From Synaphobranchus kaupii (taxonomy: Eukaryota > Chordata > Actinopteri > Anguilliformes > Synaphobranchidae), in contig CM056380.1 of NCBI GenBank assembly GCA_029718625.1, forward strand, positions 115,690,138 through 115,754,137: 64,000 nucleotides of DNA, written 5' to 3'. Shown here piece after piece: positions 46,303-57,245 of this stretch. A program made the position numbers and the translations under genes. The stretch's first letter is position 1; each line of letters opens with the position of its first letter. The notes beneath the pieces were generated by a model. That model worked only from the letters and a program-made list of their open reading frames with translations. It made no database searches and was not told where the DNA came from.

Positions 46303-48204
46303 TCCCCGCTCTGAGAGCAAACTGTCATTGTCTCTGGAAAAGGTGAGGGTAGTGGAGGCAAACAGATGCTAGTGGACTGAATCACTAATTCCTACAGAGA
46401 GCCCCCGCGGAGCTAAAACCTTAAGAAACCGTTTTATGCGTCTTGGCCTGTTCATCCTCCTGATGTGAGCTGCATAAGTTTTTAATTACCCGTCCCCTGC
46501 ATAGATAAACCCGTCCTACTGCGGCTCGGTTCATTCAACTCCTATTACTAATACATAACACAAAACACTTTTCTTTGGGCACATGCTGGTAGCATTTTGT
46601 TACAAATACACAATATGTCAGCCCATGAATCTACGGAAGCTTTCTGTGAGAATGTATCCAGTTTCCATATAGCTGCCTTATACTGTATGCCCTATATGGT
46701 TTATCGTTACACATACAGCAGACAGTAATTTTATCCTGGAAAGAGCTAAATGGGTAGTTTGCTGTGCAAAGTGGGGGGGGGGATATAAATGATGCCAAAA
46801 TGGACAAAAAGAAAGCCAAAAGCTGCATGTAATTAAAAAGTACCAGGTGACAACATAACAAATAGGCAGAGGTACATAAAATGAGACAGAGGAAGGGTAG
46901 ACAGAGAACAGAGAGTTACCAGCACTGTGCAGGTGCACTAGAACTGCGTCTCCCGCCCTCGAAACCTCACCACACTGATTCGGAGATACCCCCCCCCCCC
47001 CCCCCCCCAAAACCGCTCGCGATAGTCCTGTGGGAGGGGTGTGTTTGTCACACCACTGTACAGTTTCACTGACACTTTATGCCATCAGATGGATAAAGTC
47101 TGCTCCAACTGCATCCTCTGTACCCTGCTGGAAGTTTGCCATTGCCATTTTACATTAATTTTGTCCCACCACAGTAAAAACAGTTGGTTCCAAAACATCT
47201 ACTTATAATATCATGGTGTTTCAGATTTTATCTTCCGATATTTGTGAAAAATAAATAAACAGATCCTTTCAGCTATACTTCTGTTTAAATTTACTGTTTT
47301 CAGGGTTCCATTTTACAAATCTAGTAGAAGACAATTCCATGCAAACTGTGAAAAGTGGTGCAGCCATAAATATGTGGATGATAGTGTTTAGATGTTGTCG
47401 CCGTGTCAATTATACATGATTTGCAATGTACGCGATCGTCCTGAGAAGCATGCTTTTGTTAATAGCTACTGCTCTTGCATTCAGGTTAAAATAGTAATGC
47501 AGGCCCTTAATACACTATTGTGAATTGTGAATCTGCACTTCTGGGTTAAAATATAAACAGCAGTTTTTGAACTTGACCCTGCTTAAGTAAATACCTCAAT
47601 GAAGGTGTTGATATGGACATCATGCCTATAAGGGTTTGTCAATTTGAAATTCTTGTTGGTTGATTTTGTTATTTTTCGTCAATTACCTTTATGGATTTAT
47701 AATACACCATAAATACGGCATTCATAAGATTTCTGTATATAATACTTGTCCAAACCACAGTAAACAATATGGTATAATAGACTATATAATTGAATGTTAA
47801 TGACCAGAATAATAGATTATTCCAAACTGAAATGGTACTCCTAAAATAAATGCTCTGCTTCAGGACTTGTAAATAAAGTCCCCTCTTGTTGAAAAAATAA
47901 GTCCAGCGTGAATTTCATCTCACAAAAAATTTAGAGTTGCATTTAAAACATTTTACATGAAAGAATAGCCTTAGATGATTGGTATCAGTGTAAGTGTGCT
48001 TGGCATCATATAAGGCATGCGTGTGCTGAGATGGAGGAGACGCAGCTCACCCACACGCAGGTGTTATGCACTCTACTTTTATCTCTTATGCAGCTTTGCT
48101 TGCTCTGTGAAAGTGACAGACAGGGAGACAGAGATAGAGGGGGAGAGTGAGAGATAAGGAGAAAGTGTGGTTTTGGGGTCCCCGACTCTTAGCAGCCATT
48201 TTCT
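46303..48204. other. Unassigned DNA with homopolymer tracts
   Basis: No gene recognised. A 20-base C run lies at 46989-47008 and a G run near 46770. The rest is AT-rich; frames overlap on both strands. Confidence 0.45.
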
Positions 48205-48267
48205 TGGTAATACATAACCTTGAGCTCTGGCAAATGGGGACACATATTCTTTACTGCTGCTGGAGCC

Positions 48268-48309
<42 letters not shown>

Positions 48310-48322
48310 GCGTGTGCGTGCG
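48205..48322. repeat. GT microsatellite with conserved left flank
   Basis: A GT run of about 50 bases (about 48271-48322, some GC interruptions) is preceded by GAGCTCTGGCAAATGGGGA and TTCTTTACTGCTGC. The same flank precedes the GT run at 59103-59250. Confidence 0.85.
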
Positions 48323-48339
48323 ATAAACCATAAAAACTG

Positions 48340-48610
48340 TTGGGATATGGTAAGAATTTGTGGATTAGACTTCTGGCAAGAAAGGAGAATATAAGCCATA
48401 ATGTGGATGTATATTATAGGCCACCAGTATCACACAGCAAACTTAGCACTGTACACTATGGAAGTATAAATTAAGTTTCTGAAGGAAAGACATTAGTGAT
48501 GGGGGATGTCAGTTACCCCTTCTTTAACTGTGAAGCTGTGTCAGGACAGGGAAAATCTAAAGAATTCTTACACGTTTTACATGATGATTATTTGTTACTC
48601 AGCTTATGAA
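48340..48610 (+). pseudogene. LINE AP-endonuclease remnant
   Basis: The plus frame reads WIRLLARKENISHNVDVYYR, then PPVSHSKLSTVHYGS, a stop, then GKTLVMGDVSYPFFNCEA and a SKEFLHVLHDDYLLLS tail. The order CYRPP block, LVMGDFNYPDI-type metal site and following helix is that of a CR1/L2/Rex1-group LINE endonuclease. The catalytic Asp of MGD is kept, but FN is changed to VS. A related fossil with a different decay pattern is at 4385-4690. No polymerase follows. Confidence 0.7.
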
Positions 48611-48701
48611 TGGTAACTTATTTGTCAAACTTTGTACATATTTGAAATAATTCAAGATTGGGACTCCAGAATTGAGCAGACATCTGGCAATTTTGAACAT
48701 A

Positions 48702-49226
48702 CACTGCCTGGCCAAAAAAAAAAAGTCGCACACTCAAATATTTTGTTGGACCGCCTTTAGCTTTGATTACGGTGCACATTCGTCGTGGCATTGTTTCGAC
48801 AACCTTATGTAACGTCACAACATTTATTTCCGTCCAGAGTTGCATTCATTTTTGAGATCTTGTATTGACGACGGAAGAGTGGAACCACTCCGTAAAGTCT
48901 TCTCCAACACATCCCAAAGACTTTCAATGGGGTTAAAGTCAGGACTCTGGTGGCCAATTCATGTGTGAAAATGATTCCTCATGCTCCCTGAACCACACTT
49001 TCACAATTTGAGCCCGATGAATCTTGGCATTGTCGTACTGGAATATGCCCATTGATGGTATAACCTGGTCATTCAGTACATTCAGGTACTCAGCTGACTT
49101 CATTTTATTGCTGCATAACGTTGCTGAGCCTAGACCTGACCAAATGAAGCAACCCCAGATCATAACACTACAGTGGGCACTATGCATGATAGGTGCAACA
49201 GCGACTTTTTTTTTGGCCAGGCAGTG
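48702..49226 (-). mobile_element. Deleted Tc1-type element
   Basis: Ends CACTGCCTGGCC and GGCCAGGCAGTG with TA on both sides. At 525 bases it is a deletion derivative that keeps part of the transposase gene. A related fragment lies at 14287-14747. Confidence 0.88.
48730..49187 (-). pseudogene. Tc1 transposase C-terminal remnant
   Basis: On the minus strand the frame opens at 49187 with [18 protein letters not shown], the glycine-rich tryptophan block, then [20 protein letters not shown] with the second catalytic Asp, then MNWPPES. The block holding the last acidic residue follows in broken frames down to about 48900. The final part at 48730-48845 (VVETMPRRMCTVIKAKGGPT) matches the C-terminus of Tc1 transposases. 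The whole DNA-binding half is missing. Confidence 0.88.
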
Positions 49227-49242
49227 TATTTAACATCTGAAC

Positions 49243-50446
49243 AAAAACGTCTCAGACGTTAAAAAAAAGCCAAGTTACTCACGCATAGCCTACAGAGCGC
49301 TGTCTATAAGTCCTTAATTCCAACTTGCAAAAACTAGGCCTGCCTTTAAAAGTATTGATATCAAAATGTGGCCAAGTTACAACTAACAATATTGCCTATC
49401 GTAGCTCACACTAAATAAACTATCTCTATTCCAAAGCAATGCTATCCAAACTTTCCTAAATTATTTAATGCAACTTGGCCCTGTGTTTCTTCATCTTAGC
49501 ATATAAAGAGATTGTGCCTCATGGAACAACATATGATTTCAATTAATGTTTTTAACAGTTGCACTCCAGAAAGGATATGGTTATACTTTGTTGGCAAGTT
49601 TACTTGAGAAAATGTACAGGTTTTAAAATGTTAACTGCTGCTACAGATTTCTTTACAATTCACAAGCAGACATTTACGTATATCAAGAAACATCATGTAC
49701 AATAGAGAAAGGGGGGATGAATAAATAAATGTAGATAAAAATAAGTAATATTTTTAAAATAGCGTACATATGCCATTTTTACAAACGTATCCAGACATGT
49801 TTGTGGGTCAGATGATGGAAAATAAGTAATAGTACTAATTTTCTTAACATAATAATAGTTATGATATTTGCAAACAGAATTTTGTGAACACAAGGATATC
49901 TATACTCTGTAGGACCACACAGGTTTTGATAGAAATCCAAATATTCCAAATAAATAAATCAATAAATACATAATAATAATAATAATAATACATTTTATTA
50001 ATTCTGTGCTTTTCATAGACCCAAAGCAGTGGATGCAGACAATTATTCAAACATGCCCTATAGTGTCGTAATTTTTCTGTTTAATTTCTAAGTACAACAC
50101 ATCTGTATCAGAGTATTTCCACTATAAATTATTCTCATATTGCAGTTTGATGTGGAACATACAGTTTCATTGACCACATTTTCTTGAGATGGTAAGATGA
50201 AGAAACACAGGGCCAAGTTGCATTAAATAATTTAGGAAAGTTTGGATAGCATTGCTTTGGAATAGAGCTAGTTTATTTAGTGTGAGCTACGATAGGCAAT
50301 ATTGTTAGTTGTAACCTGGCCACATTTTGATATCAATACTTTTAAAGGCAGGCCTAGTTTTTGCAAGTTGGAATTAAGGACTTATAGACAGCACTCTGTA
50401 GGCTATGCGTGAGTAACTTGGCTAACGGAGACGTTTTTGTTCAAAT
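49243..50446. repeat. 1.2-kb foldback with about 258-bp arms
   Basis: 49243-49500 is inverted at about 50192-50446. Shared blocks include GAACAAAAACGTCTC, CTCACGCATAGCCTACAGAG, TTAAAAGTATTGATATCAAA and ACTTGGCCCTGTGTTTCTTC. The 690-base spacer is AT-rich and has an AAT microsatellite at about 49971-49992. No transposon ends or frames that I can classify. The left arm lies 15 bases from the Tc1 end at 49228. Confidence 0.85.
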
Positions 50447-50934
50447 ATCACTTATTTTTGGTAGCTAACTAATGATGAACAATGCATGAAGATAATGACA
50501 TTGAGAGAGACATCCACACAGAATAGTACATGCATTCCAAATAAATGCATGCAGACATTCGCGTAACCATAACGCCCTCTACTGACGAGAATGATGACAT
50601 TTCTCCTATTAGCGATAGGCCACAATTACATTAAAAGAGTTTGTAGATGAGCTGTATTTAATGTCTAATGAAATACAATAAACAGCACCACCTGAACTAT
50701 GGATCATGAAGAAGCATGTAAATTAATTAACCAAGTCTATATGGAGACATGCATGCACAATAGGCTAGACGCAAACACATTGTATCTGAAAGAAATACAT
50801 ACAGCCTAAAATATGGAAATACAGTTGTAAAATAACAGGTTTAACTGTCTCTCTCCGTCTGGCAAATTTTCAGTTGAACTTTAAAAACGTCATCGCGATT
50901 GTCACTGGTCTGGATATGCCATCTAGGTTGGTCT
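50447..50934. other. No recognised feature
   Basis: AT-rich DNA between the foldback and the tandem repeat. Confidence 0.4.
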
Positions 50935-51180
50935 ACGATTAAAATGCGACGGTTGGGTTAAAATCACAATGCCAACGGTGTGGTAACGTTGGTTCATGAC
51001 GATGATGCAACGGTTGGGAAAGAGTGGTATTCCAGCGTTGTACCAATATTGGCTCACGACGAAATATTCAACTGTTGGGCTTACAGTCACATTCCAACAG
51101 TGTGCCAATGTTGGCAGGAGACGGTGACCGTCGCCAACCATAATGACTATTAACCAACGTTGGCCCAACCCAACGCATGT
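50935..51180. repeat. Diverged tandem repeat built on CCAACGTTGG-like words
   Basis: About three to four units of roughly 60 bases recur, each with CAACGGTTGGG or similar followed by a CCAA(C/T)(G/A)TTGG-like word. The minus frame is open and repetitive, but unit divergence and the lack of gene signals favour a non-coding satellite-like repeat common in fish. Confidence 0.65.
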
Positions 51181-51539
51181 TCACTGGGGTATTAGTATTC
51201 TATAGAAATAACGTTAGGCTATTCAACACTGGCTTGTCGGATGTGTAACTCCAAGCTTCCATGTCTGGGCTACGAGCTGCCGAACTTCATAAGCACAGCA
51301 TAATACCTTTGCGTTTTTTTTTTTCCCCCAGTAGTGTAGTTTAACGTTGTCTGTGGGAAATCTTTTGGTACCGGACCATGTAGCTAGGTTTAGCTTAGTT
51401 TTCTGTAGTGCAATGGATGTAAGGCATGTTGATTCGCTTCGTAGTAGCCTAGCTTGTACCTGCTTCCTGACTAGCAGCTGACTGACGTTTTCTCTGGCAA
51501 AACTAACAAGCTTTATTGGACAACGCATATTTCCCAGGA

Positions 51540-51893
51540 ATCTTAGCCAGCAAGAAAACAATAGATACTACTAAGAAAGTAGCCTACCAGAGATTATTCT
51601 TCTGATTATAATTATAATTAAAAGTGTTTTGCAGTAAGATACAGTATATTGTCTGCAGAGTACCGTAGACCTAGAGCAATGTTCGGAAGCTATAGTAATT
51701 TTTTTAAAGTGACTAACCATGAATCATATATGTTTAGGGAATTGGGAGGTTTATAAATCCGATCTCTTAAGGGATTGCAGCTTATAGTAGGCTATCGTCA
51801 ATTCTTAATGTATTATCGTAAATCCTAGTAGTTAATTTTTATGGTGACATTGTGTTCTGTGTGAAAAGGATAAACTGAACAGAGCTGAAGTGA
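51540..51893. repeat. Local duplication, copy A1
   Basis: Matches 57240-57590 for about 350 bases (AGAAAACAATAGATACTACT, TAAGGGATTGCAGCTTATAG, TATGGTGACATTGTGTT) with small indels. The mag-like Gypsy element lies between the copies. Confidence 0.9.
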
Positions 51894-52213
51894 AGAAATT
51901 AATGAAGACATAATAAAGAAATGTTGGCCGAGGCGAGCGTTGAAGGTTCGGTTTCCACAGAGTCAGACATGACCGCAGCGGAAGAGGACAGCAGGCTCCA
52001 CACAGACTACTTTTTTTGTCGGCATTTGTGTGAGATTAAAACATGTAGCCAATGGCACAGTTATTTATAGAATTAATTTTTTACATTAATGCAAGAACAC
52101 GATGTTAACCAGATGATATTCTGCGTTGAAACTTTTTTTCTTTGCTTGACAAATGGCCCATGGGGATGCCTGTTCCCATAACGTTAGCTAGCCCATTGCA
52201 TTACTGTCGTGGT

Positions 52214-52380
52214 TGTTCCAGTATGCTAGGACTGTAATACATGAATGATGACAGACACGCGTTTGCAGTTCAGCCATGTAATGTAGAAAGTTCCGGTTCC
52301 CGGTCCCTGAGCGCGGGTCATGCAGAGAACAACAAAACTAGTCGATTGCCGATGGCATCGATCTAACTTGACCCGTAACA
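52214..52380 (-). repeat. 3' LTR of the mag-like element
   Basis: Plus-strand start TGTTCCAGTATGC, end GACCCGTAACA. 164 of 167 positions equal the other LTR. Confidence 0.95.
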
Positions 52381-53071
52381 TCCTCCTTTTCCAAGTAAAC
52401 ACAAAACATTAGAAGATAGTGCAAAAGTAAATTACTTTTCTATCATACAACATTGTAACCCTGCAATAGCAGTAGGCTAACTTATAAATTTTCCTATCAT
52501 GTAACATCATAACAATGTAACAACAGTATGGTAACATATATTTTCCTTTTTTTTTCTTTTTTCTTTTTTTTTTTTTTTCACACGGCAACAGCCATACATC
52601 ATACTCGTTACATAGTGAGTCTCAGAGGTGGTTTAGACAGCCGTCCAACCCTAGTGTAAGTGTGCCCATCTGAAGGCGGGGGCACCAACTGGACTAGAAG
52701 GGGCCTTGGGTGTGGACCTGACGGGGCTTGGCTCAGTCACAGTTGGGGGAGCCTCTGCGGCAGTCCTCTGGAGCAGAGGCCGCCTCTGGAGCATGTGCTG
52801 CCTCAGGCCCATTCGTTTTGTGTGTGTCTCTCGCAGTTGGCTCGGCCACTCTGAGGTCAACCCTGTTACGTCAGTACAGGGAGCCATCAACATCCACCAG
52901 ATAAGATCTCGGTGCAACCCTGCGAAGGCAGGTCCCCGACTCTCCAACGGCCAGTGTTATCACCCCGGCAGGGGCTTCATCCGGACAGTTTCCCCGACCT
53001 CCAGCTCCGGCAAGTCCCGGGCAGACCTGTCATAGAAGGATTTAGCCAGTTGCTTCCTGTGGCACAGCTTT
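52381..53071 (-). pseudogene. mag-like integrase C-terminal region and 3' leader
   Basis: The minus frame at 52651-52947 is proline- and alanine-rich (HMLQRRPLLQRTAAEAPPTV), a variable C-terminal tail. 52381-52640 is non-coding with T-rich tracts near 52545-52580 and the polypurine tract at its end. Confidence 0.6.
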
Positions 53072-53930
53072 TCAGTGACCCCTACCATGACGACTGGTTC
53101 GAGGAGTTTGTTTCGTCGCCGGAATAGAAGTCTTCAGTCGGCGGGACATGAGGCGTTGTGCCGGGCTGCTGCCCATGTTTTTGGTGGGAGTATTTCTCCA
53201 GTGCAGTATGGCTTTCCAGGGGTCATCACCATCATGCGCAGCTTTGCGCAGCAGATTCTTCGCAATCTTCACGGCCGACTCCGCCTTGCCATTCGCCTTC
53301 GGGTGTCTCGGAGGAGGACGTCACATACTCGAACTCCCATTCAGAGGCGAAGCGCGTGAACTGAGAGGGTAAACTGAGGGCCATTGTCCGTAATGACCCT
53401 TTCTGGCTGGCCATGTCGTGCGAACTGTGCTTTACATCGCTTGATGACTGTCTCTGCGGACATGTCGGGGGAGAAGCTCAATCTCCCAAAAATCGGAATA
53501 GTGGTCGACTATGAGGAGGTAGTCCTTCTGCCTGTGGGTGAACATGTCCATGCTCAGGATTTGCCACGGCCTGGTAGGCAGGTCATGTGAGAGCATGGTC
53601 TCCTTTTGCTGATTGTGAGCATTACACATTGCAGGTCGAGCAGGTGCTCACAAAGTCCTTAATCTCCGTCTGCATGTTGGGCCAGTACAAGGTCTCCTGA
53701 GCGTGTCGGTAGCATGCTTCTCCTCCTATGTGACTCGAATGTATGCGTGTCAGCATCTCTGGGCGCAGCGATTTTGGGATGATGACCTTTTGCCCCCGGA
53801 ATAGAACGCCATTCTGCACACTGATCTCATCCCTGAAGGGCCAGTATTCCCTAGCAATGAGAGGTGCTTCTTCCTTCACATCTGGCCAGCCCACGAGAAC
53901 TGTGTTCTTCAGTGCCTGCAGACACTCATC
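53072..53930 (-). pseudogene. mag-like Gypsy integrase
   Basis: On the minus strand 53894-53622 carries the zinc-binding domain (HSSHIGGEACYRHAQETLYW and CSTCN), 53629-53432 the start of the catalytic core (WQILSMDMFTHRQKDYLLIV, with the first Asp), and 53272-53072 the following helix and C-terminal part (DPWKAILHWRNTPTKNMGSS). Frames change near 53625, 53430 and 53290. The block with the second Asp lies in a short frame near 53400-53370. Integrase would insert element DNA in the nucleus. There is no chromodomain, unlike the chromovirus-like elements at 33014-34108 and 36194-39254. Confidence 0.88.
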
Positions 53931-54750
53931 TCGGTCAGTGTGCCGCCTGATCTGTTCCAGGACGCTGGCTACTCACATTCAAGTAGTCCGCCTGGTTCAC
54001 ATGCTGTACATCCTCTTGCTCTTGCTGCAGGGAGCAGATAGCGTGCCGCTGGTATACTGTTCCTCTGCCGGCGCATCCTGCTGTAGCTCTGCTGAGCGTG
54101 TCGCTGATGAACATCTCAGGTCCTGGTTTGTAGATTACCCTCAGGTCGTAGCTCTGCAGGGTCATGAGCATGCTCTGAAGCCTCTTGGGTGCGTTAAGGA
54201 GAGGCTTGCTGAAGATAGAGATCAGAGGCTTATGGTCTGTCTCTGCTGTGATTGGATCGCGGCCGTATAGGTAGTGGTGAAACCTCTGGCAGGCGAAGAC
54301 GATGCTTAGACACTCTTTCTCAATCTGTGCATAGTTTTTTTCCGTGGGGGTAAGAGCTCTCGAAGCAAATGCGATGGACTGGCCTTCCTGCATGAGGCAG
54401 CATCCGAGACCACTCTGACTGGCGTCGCTCTGGATTGTGATTGGCTTGGTCACATCATAGTAGCGCAGGACGGGCATGGTTGTGGCCAGTGACTTGAGCT
54501 CATAAACCGCTGCCTCGTGTTTAGGTAGCCAGTGCCAGGGTGTGTCTTTGTCCAGCAAGCGTCGCAGCGGCTCGCAGACACTCGATAGATGCGGCATGAA
54601 CTTGGCCAAGTAGTTGGCAAAGCCAATGAGGCGCTGTACTCCTTTGGCGTCCGTCGGATTGGGCATGTCGATGATGGCTCTCACCTTCTCCGGGTCAGGC
54701 TTCAGTCCAGCAGATGAGAGGATGTGGCCGTGAAACTGCACCTCAGCCAC
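53931..54750 (-). pseudogene. mag-like RT connection and RNase H
   Basis: A 271-codon minus frame reads VQFHGHILSSAGLKPDPEKV and GVQRLIGFANYLAKFMPHLS (RT connection), then ITIQSDASQSGLGCCLMQEG with the first RNase H Asp, IAFASRALTPTEKNYAQIEK with the Glu, and AETDHKPLISIFSKPLLNAP with the last Asp pair region. It is joined to the RT frame at 54743-55165 by a one-base shift in an A run near 54757, and to the integrase by another near 53955. The domain is otherwise intact. Confidence 0.93.
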
Positions 54751-55175
54751 CTTGAACTGCAGCTTTCTTCAGGCCCAGCCGCAACTTGACCTCGCGGCAG
54801 CATTCCATCAACGCCACAAGCTTGGCGTCATGGTCACTCTCAGCCTCCTTGTCTGTGTCTCCACAGCCCACAACCAGGATGTCATCTGCGATGGGCTCGA
54901 TGCCCTTCAGACCGGCCAGGAGCTCGTGCTGCTTACGCTGATACACCTCGGGTGCCATGGACACTCCGAATGGTAGTTTGAGCCACCGCTTCCTCCCCCA
55001 GGGGGTCCAGAACGTGGTCATGAGACTGCTCTCATAGTCCAGTTTGCACTGCAGAAATGCATCCCGGGCATCCACTAAGGTGAAGACTCTGGCCTTTGGC
55101 AGTTTGTACAAGACGTCCTCCAAGGTAGGCATGATGTAATGAGAGCGCTTCAGGGCCTTGTTCAAGAACTTGGGA
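54743..55175 (-). pseudogene. mag-like reverse transcriptase core
   Basis: The 140-codon minus frame has NKALKRSHYIMPTLEDVL, VFTLVDARDAFLQCKLDYES (first catalytic Asp), RKRWLKLPFGVSMAPEVYQR and GIEPIADDILVVGCG, where the ADD near 54890 supplies the other two catalytic Asp residues. The start of the RT lies in the frame that ends at 55176; the shift is in an A/T homopolymer near 55200. All polymerase motifs are intact. Confidence 0.93.
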
Positions 55176-56150
55176 TCAATGCATAATCTTAGTTTTTCTG
55201 GCTTTTTTTACAATCACCATGTTGCTGATCCAATCTGTAGGGTCCGTGACTGGCGCTATGTGGCCATCAGCCTCGTACTTGTCCAGCTGGGCTTTCACTG
55301 CTGCTTTCATCGCGATGGGGACGTTGCGAGGAGCACTCTGAACTGCAGGAACATTGGGATCCAGGTCAAAGTTGACCTCCCCAGGTACAGATTCCACAGG
55401 AGAGTTGAATACGTCACTGTATTTGATGATCAGCTGTTCCTTGGTTAGGGCTCCAGGCTGTGCATGTTCCACTTTGAGCACATCCTCTGGAATTGTGAAC
55501 TGCATGAAACCTAAACGTTCACAGGTGGAGCCTGACAGAAGAGGATGTTGGCTTGTCTTCACTATTTCGAATGAGAGCTTGTGCGTTTGGCCTCTCACTG
55601 TACATTCAGTTTCAAAGATGCCCATGGAGCTCAGTGTTTCCCCAGAGTACAGCTTCAGTCTTGTATCACTCGGGCGGAGAGGTGCATCAGGAGCCTGCCT
55701 TTTCTTGTCTTGAAAGCCCATTACATTGTATGTGGCTCCAGAGTCCAACTGACATTGTTGTGGCTTGTTGTGGAGTCGTAGTGTCACAAACCATTTCTTT
55801 CCTCTGGTGTGCACTGCACCGATTGACTCATGCATGTATAAGTCCTCTCCATCACTGTTTTGCTCTGAGCATTCTGCAGTATTTTCCACACAGTTTACTT
55901 TCCCATCAGTATGCCCCTTTTTGCTTTTTTGACACACTTTTGCAAAATGGTTATGTGTTCCACATGATTTGCATTGTTTCCCAAATGCTGGGCAATGTTC
56001 TCTGCCCCTTGAGTGCGAATTGCCACAGTATTTGCATGCATTACCTGTGTCTCCGGTTCTGGTTGGGTTGCTCTGCTTCCATTGGTTTTTGCCTGGAATG
56101 TTGCTTAGCAACGGCTTGCACAGCCTCTGTGTGCGGAGGACTCGTTGCAA
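55176..56150 (-). CDS. mag-like gag C-terminus, protease and RT start
   Basis: A 324-codon minus frame. Residues about 35-75 hold two cysteine knuckles (NACKYCGNSHSRGREHC and CKSCGTHNHFAKVC). QCQLDSGATYNVM at about residue 130 is the retropepsin active site. HPLLSGSTCERLGFM follows, and then the RT N-terminal region (SVPGEVNFDLDPNVPAVQSA, DWISNMVIVKKA). The long, intact frame over three functions suggests little decay. It breaks at a homopolymer in the RT. Confidence 0.92.
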   Translation of the reverse strand: MQRVLRTQRLCKPLLSNIPGKNQWKQSNPTRTGDTGNACKYCGNSHSRGREHCPAFGKQCKSCGTHNHFAKVCQKSKKGHTDGKVNCVENTAECSEQNSDGEDLYMHESIGAVHTRGKKWFVTLRLHNKPQQCQLDSGATYNVMGFQDKKRQAPDAPLRPSDTRLKLYSGETLSSMGIFETECTVRGQTHKLSFEIVKTSQHPLLSGSTCERLGFMQFTIPEDVLKVEHAQPGALTKEQLIIKYSDVFNSPVESVPGEVNFDLDPNVPAVQSAPRNVPIAMKAAVKAQLDKYEADGHIAPVTDPTDWISNMVIVKKARKTKIMH

Positions 56151-56789
56151 TTTCCATCGCTCTCATTCGAATGTCCGTTTGCTCTGCTGCGCGGCACATC
56201 TCGATAGCGGTAATCAACGTCAGTCCCTTTTCTCTCAGCAACCTGCGCCTAATGCTCTCGTTTGCAACGCCCAGTACTATCTTATCACGGATCATTTCAT
56301 CTTTTAACTGTCCGTACTCACAGGTTGCTGCCCTTTCTCTCAGCCTCGTCACAAAGTTATCAATGGATTCTCCCTCCTCCTGCTTGCAACTCCCGAAAAC
56401 GTACCTCTCGTATATCGTGTTCTTCGCTGGTTTGAAATACTTCTCCAACTCATCCAGTATGACGGCGGGATCCCCCTGACCCGCTACGGAAAGGTTCAAG
56501 TTGTGACGGTAGACATGTCTGCATTCACTTCCCATCACGCCTCCTCAGAGTTGCAGCTTGTATTTTCTTGTCCTTCTCAGCTATGCCAGTGACGAGGACA
56601 TAGTCTTCATATTCGGCCCCGAAATATGTCCCAATTGACGCTCCAATTGCCTGTGAAGCTCATAGGTGACGGTGGTGGAATATTAACGTTAGCCGCCATA
56701 CTAGCTACCACCGGTGTGCTACTGGATAACGTTAGCTCCTCTGTCTCGTCTTCAACAGAACCACTGGACTCCGGTTCTGACATGCACAC
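56041..56789 (-). pseudogene. mag-like gag
   Basis: The minus frame starts at the ATG at 56789 (MCMSEPESSGSVEDETEEL) and soon reads SFTGNWSVNWDIF, the usual gag start. A one-base shift follows in the GGGG run near 56620, a second near 56540. The frame at 56538-56041 has AVILDELEKYFKPAKNTIYE and GESIDNFVTRLRERAATCEY, the capsid block with the YERYVF motif. Both shifts look like single-base insertions or deletions in runs. Confidence 0.88.
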
Positions 56790-56856
56790 CGCCTAATACT
56801 CGGCTAACATACGAAATAACAGAATTGAGAAACGAGTTCACCAACTTCTGACACCA

Positions 56857-57023
56857 TGTTCCAGTATGCTAGGACTGTAATACATGAATGATGACAGACA
56901 CGCGTTTGCAGTTCAGCCATGTAATGTAGAAAGTTCCGGTTCCTGGTCCCTGAGCGCGGGTCATGCAGAGAACAACAAAACTAGTCGATTGCCGACGGCA
57001 TCGATCTAACTAGACCCGTAACA
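56857..57023 (-). repeat. 5' LTR of the mag-like element
   Basis: Differs from the 3' LTR at three positions only (C/T at the CCCGG block, T/C at CCGATGG, T/A at ACTTGACC). The minus-strand element starts here; its primer site follows at once. Confidence 0.95.
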
Positions 57024-57179
57024 GTGGTGTCCAGTGACTGAATTGTTTAACTAACAGGCTACAAGTGAACAGTTAATATTGTAAATGTGTCTTTGCCTTT
57101 GCAATAAAAAAAACATTCTTGCATGAGAAAACCAGAACACGTGCACACTATTTGAGTCCAAAATGAAATTACACTTTAA

Positions 57180-57245
57180 TATCAACCAGGCGAGGTACGA
57201 ACCCACGTCTCTCGCAATACTAAGGCTTGACGGTAACCATCTTAG
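57180..57245 (-). other. tRNA-like fragment
   Basis: The minus strand has GACGTGGGTTCGTACCTCGC, a good polymerase III B box. The A box side is weak, so this is at most a tRNA-derived SINE head or tRNA pseudogene. Confidence 0.35.

Larger units (their letters stand above)
52214..57023 (-). mobile_element. Complete mag-like Gypsy LTR retrotransposon
   Basis: Two 167-bp LTRs (52214-52380, 56857-57023) bound gag, protease, RT, RNase H and integrase in Gypsy order on the minus strand. GTGGT duplicates flank it (52209-52213, 57024-57028). The primer-binding site on the minus strand just inside 56857 starts TGGTGTCAGAAGTTGG, close to the 3' end complement of tRNA-Leu, and the purine tract GGAAAAGGAGGA precedes the 3' LTR. 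Short LTRs and the coding sequence point to the mag clade. LTRs differ at three positions, so the insertion is young, yet the frame has several one-base shifts. Confidence 0.95.

Noticed and set aside
50935..51180. CRISPR-like spaced repeats
   Set aside because: Units diverge, spacers are not unique and the genome is eukaryotic; no array elsewhere in the window.
55553..56479. 308-codon plus-strand frame rich in Cys, Ser and Leu
   Set aside because: It is the antisense shadow of the mag-like gag and protease.
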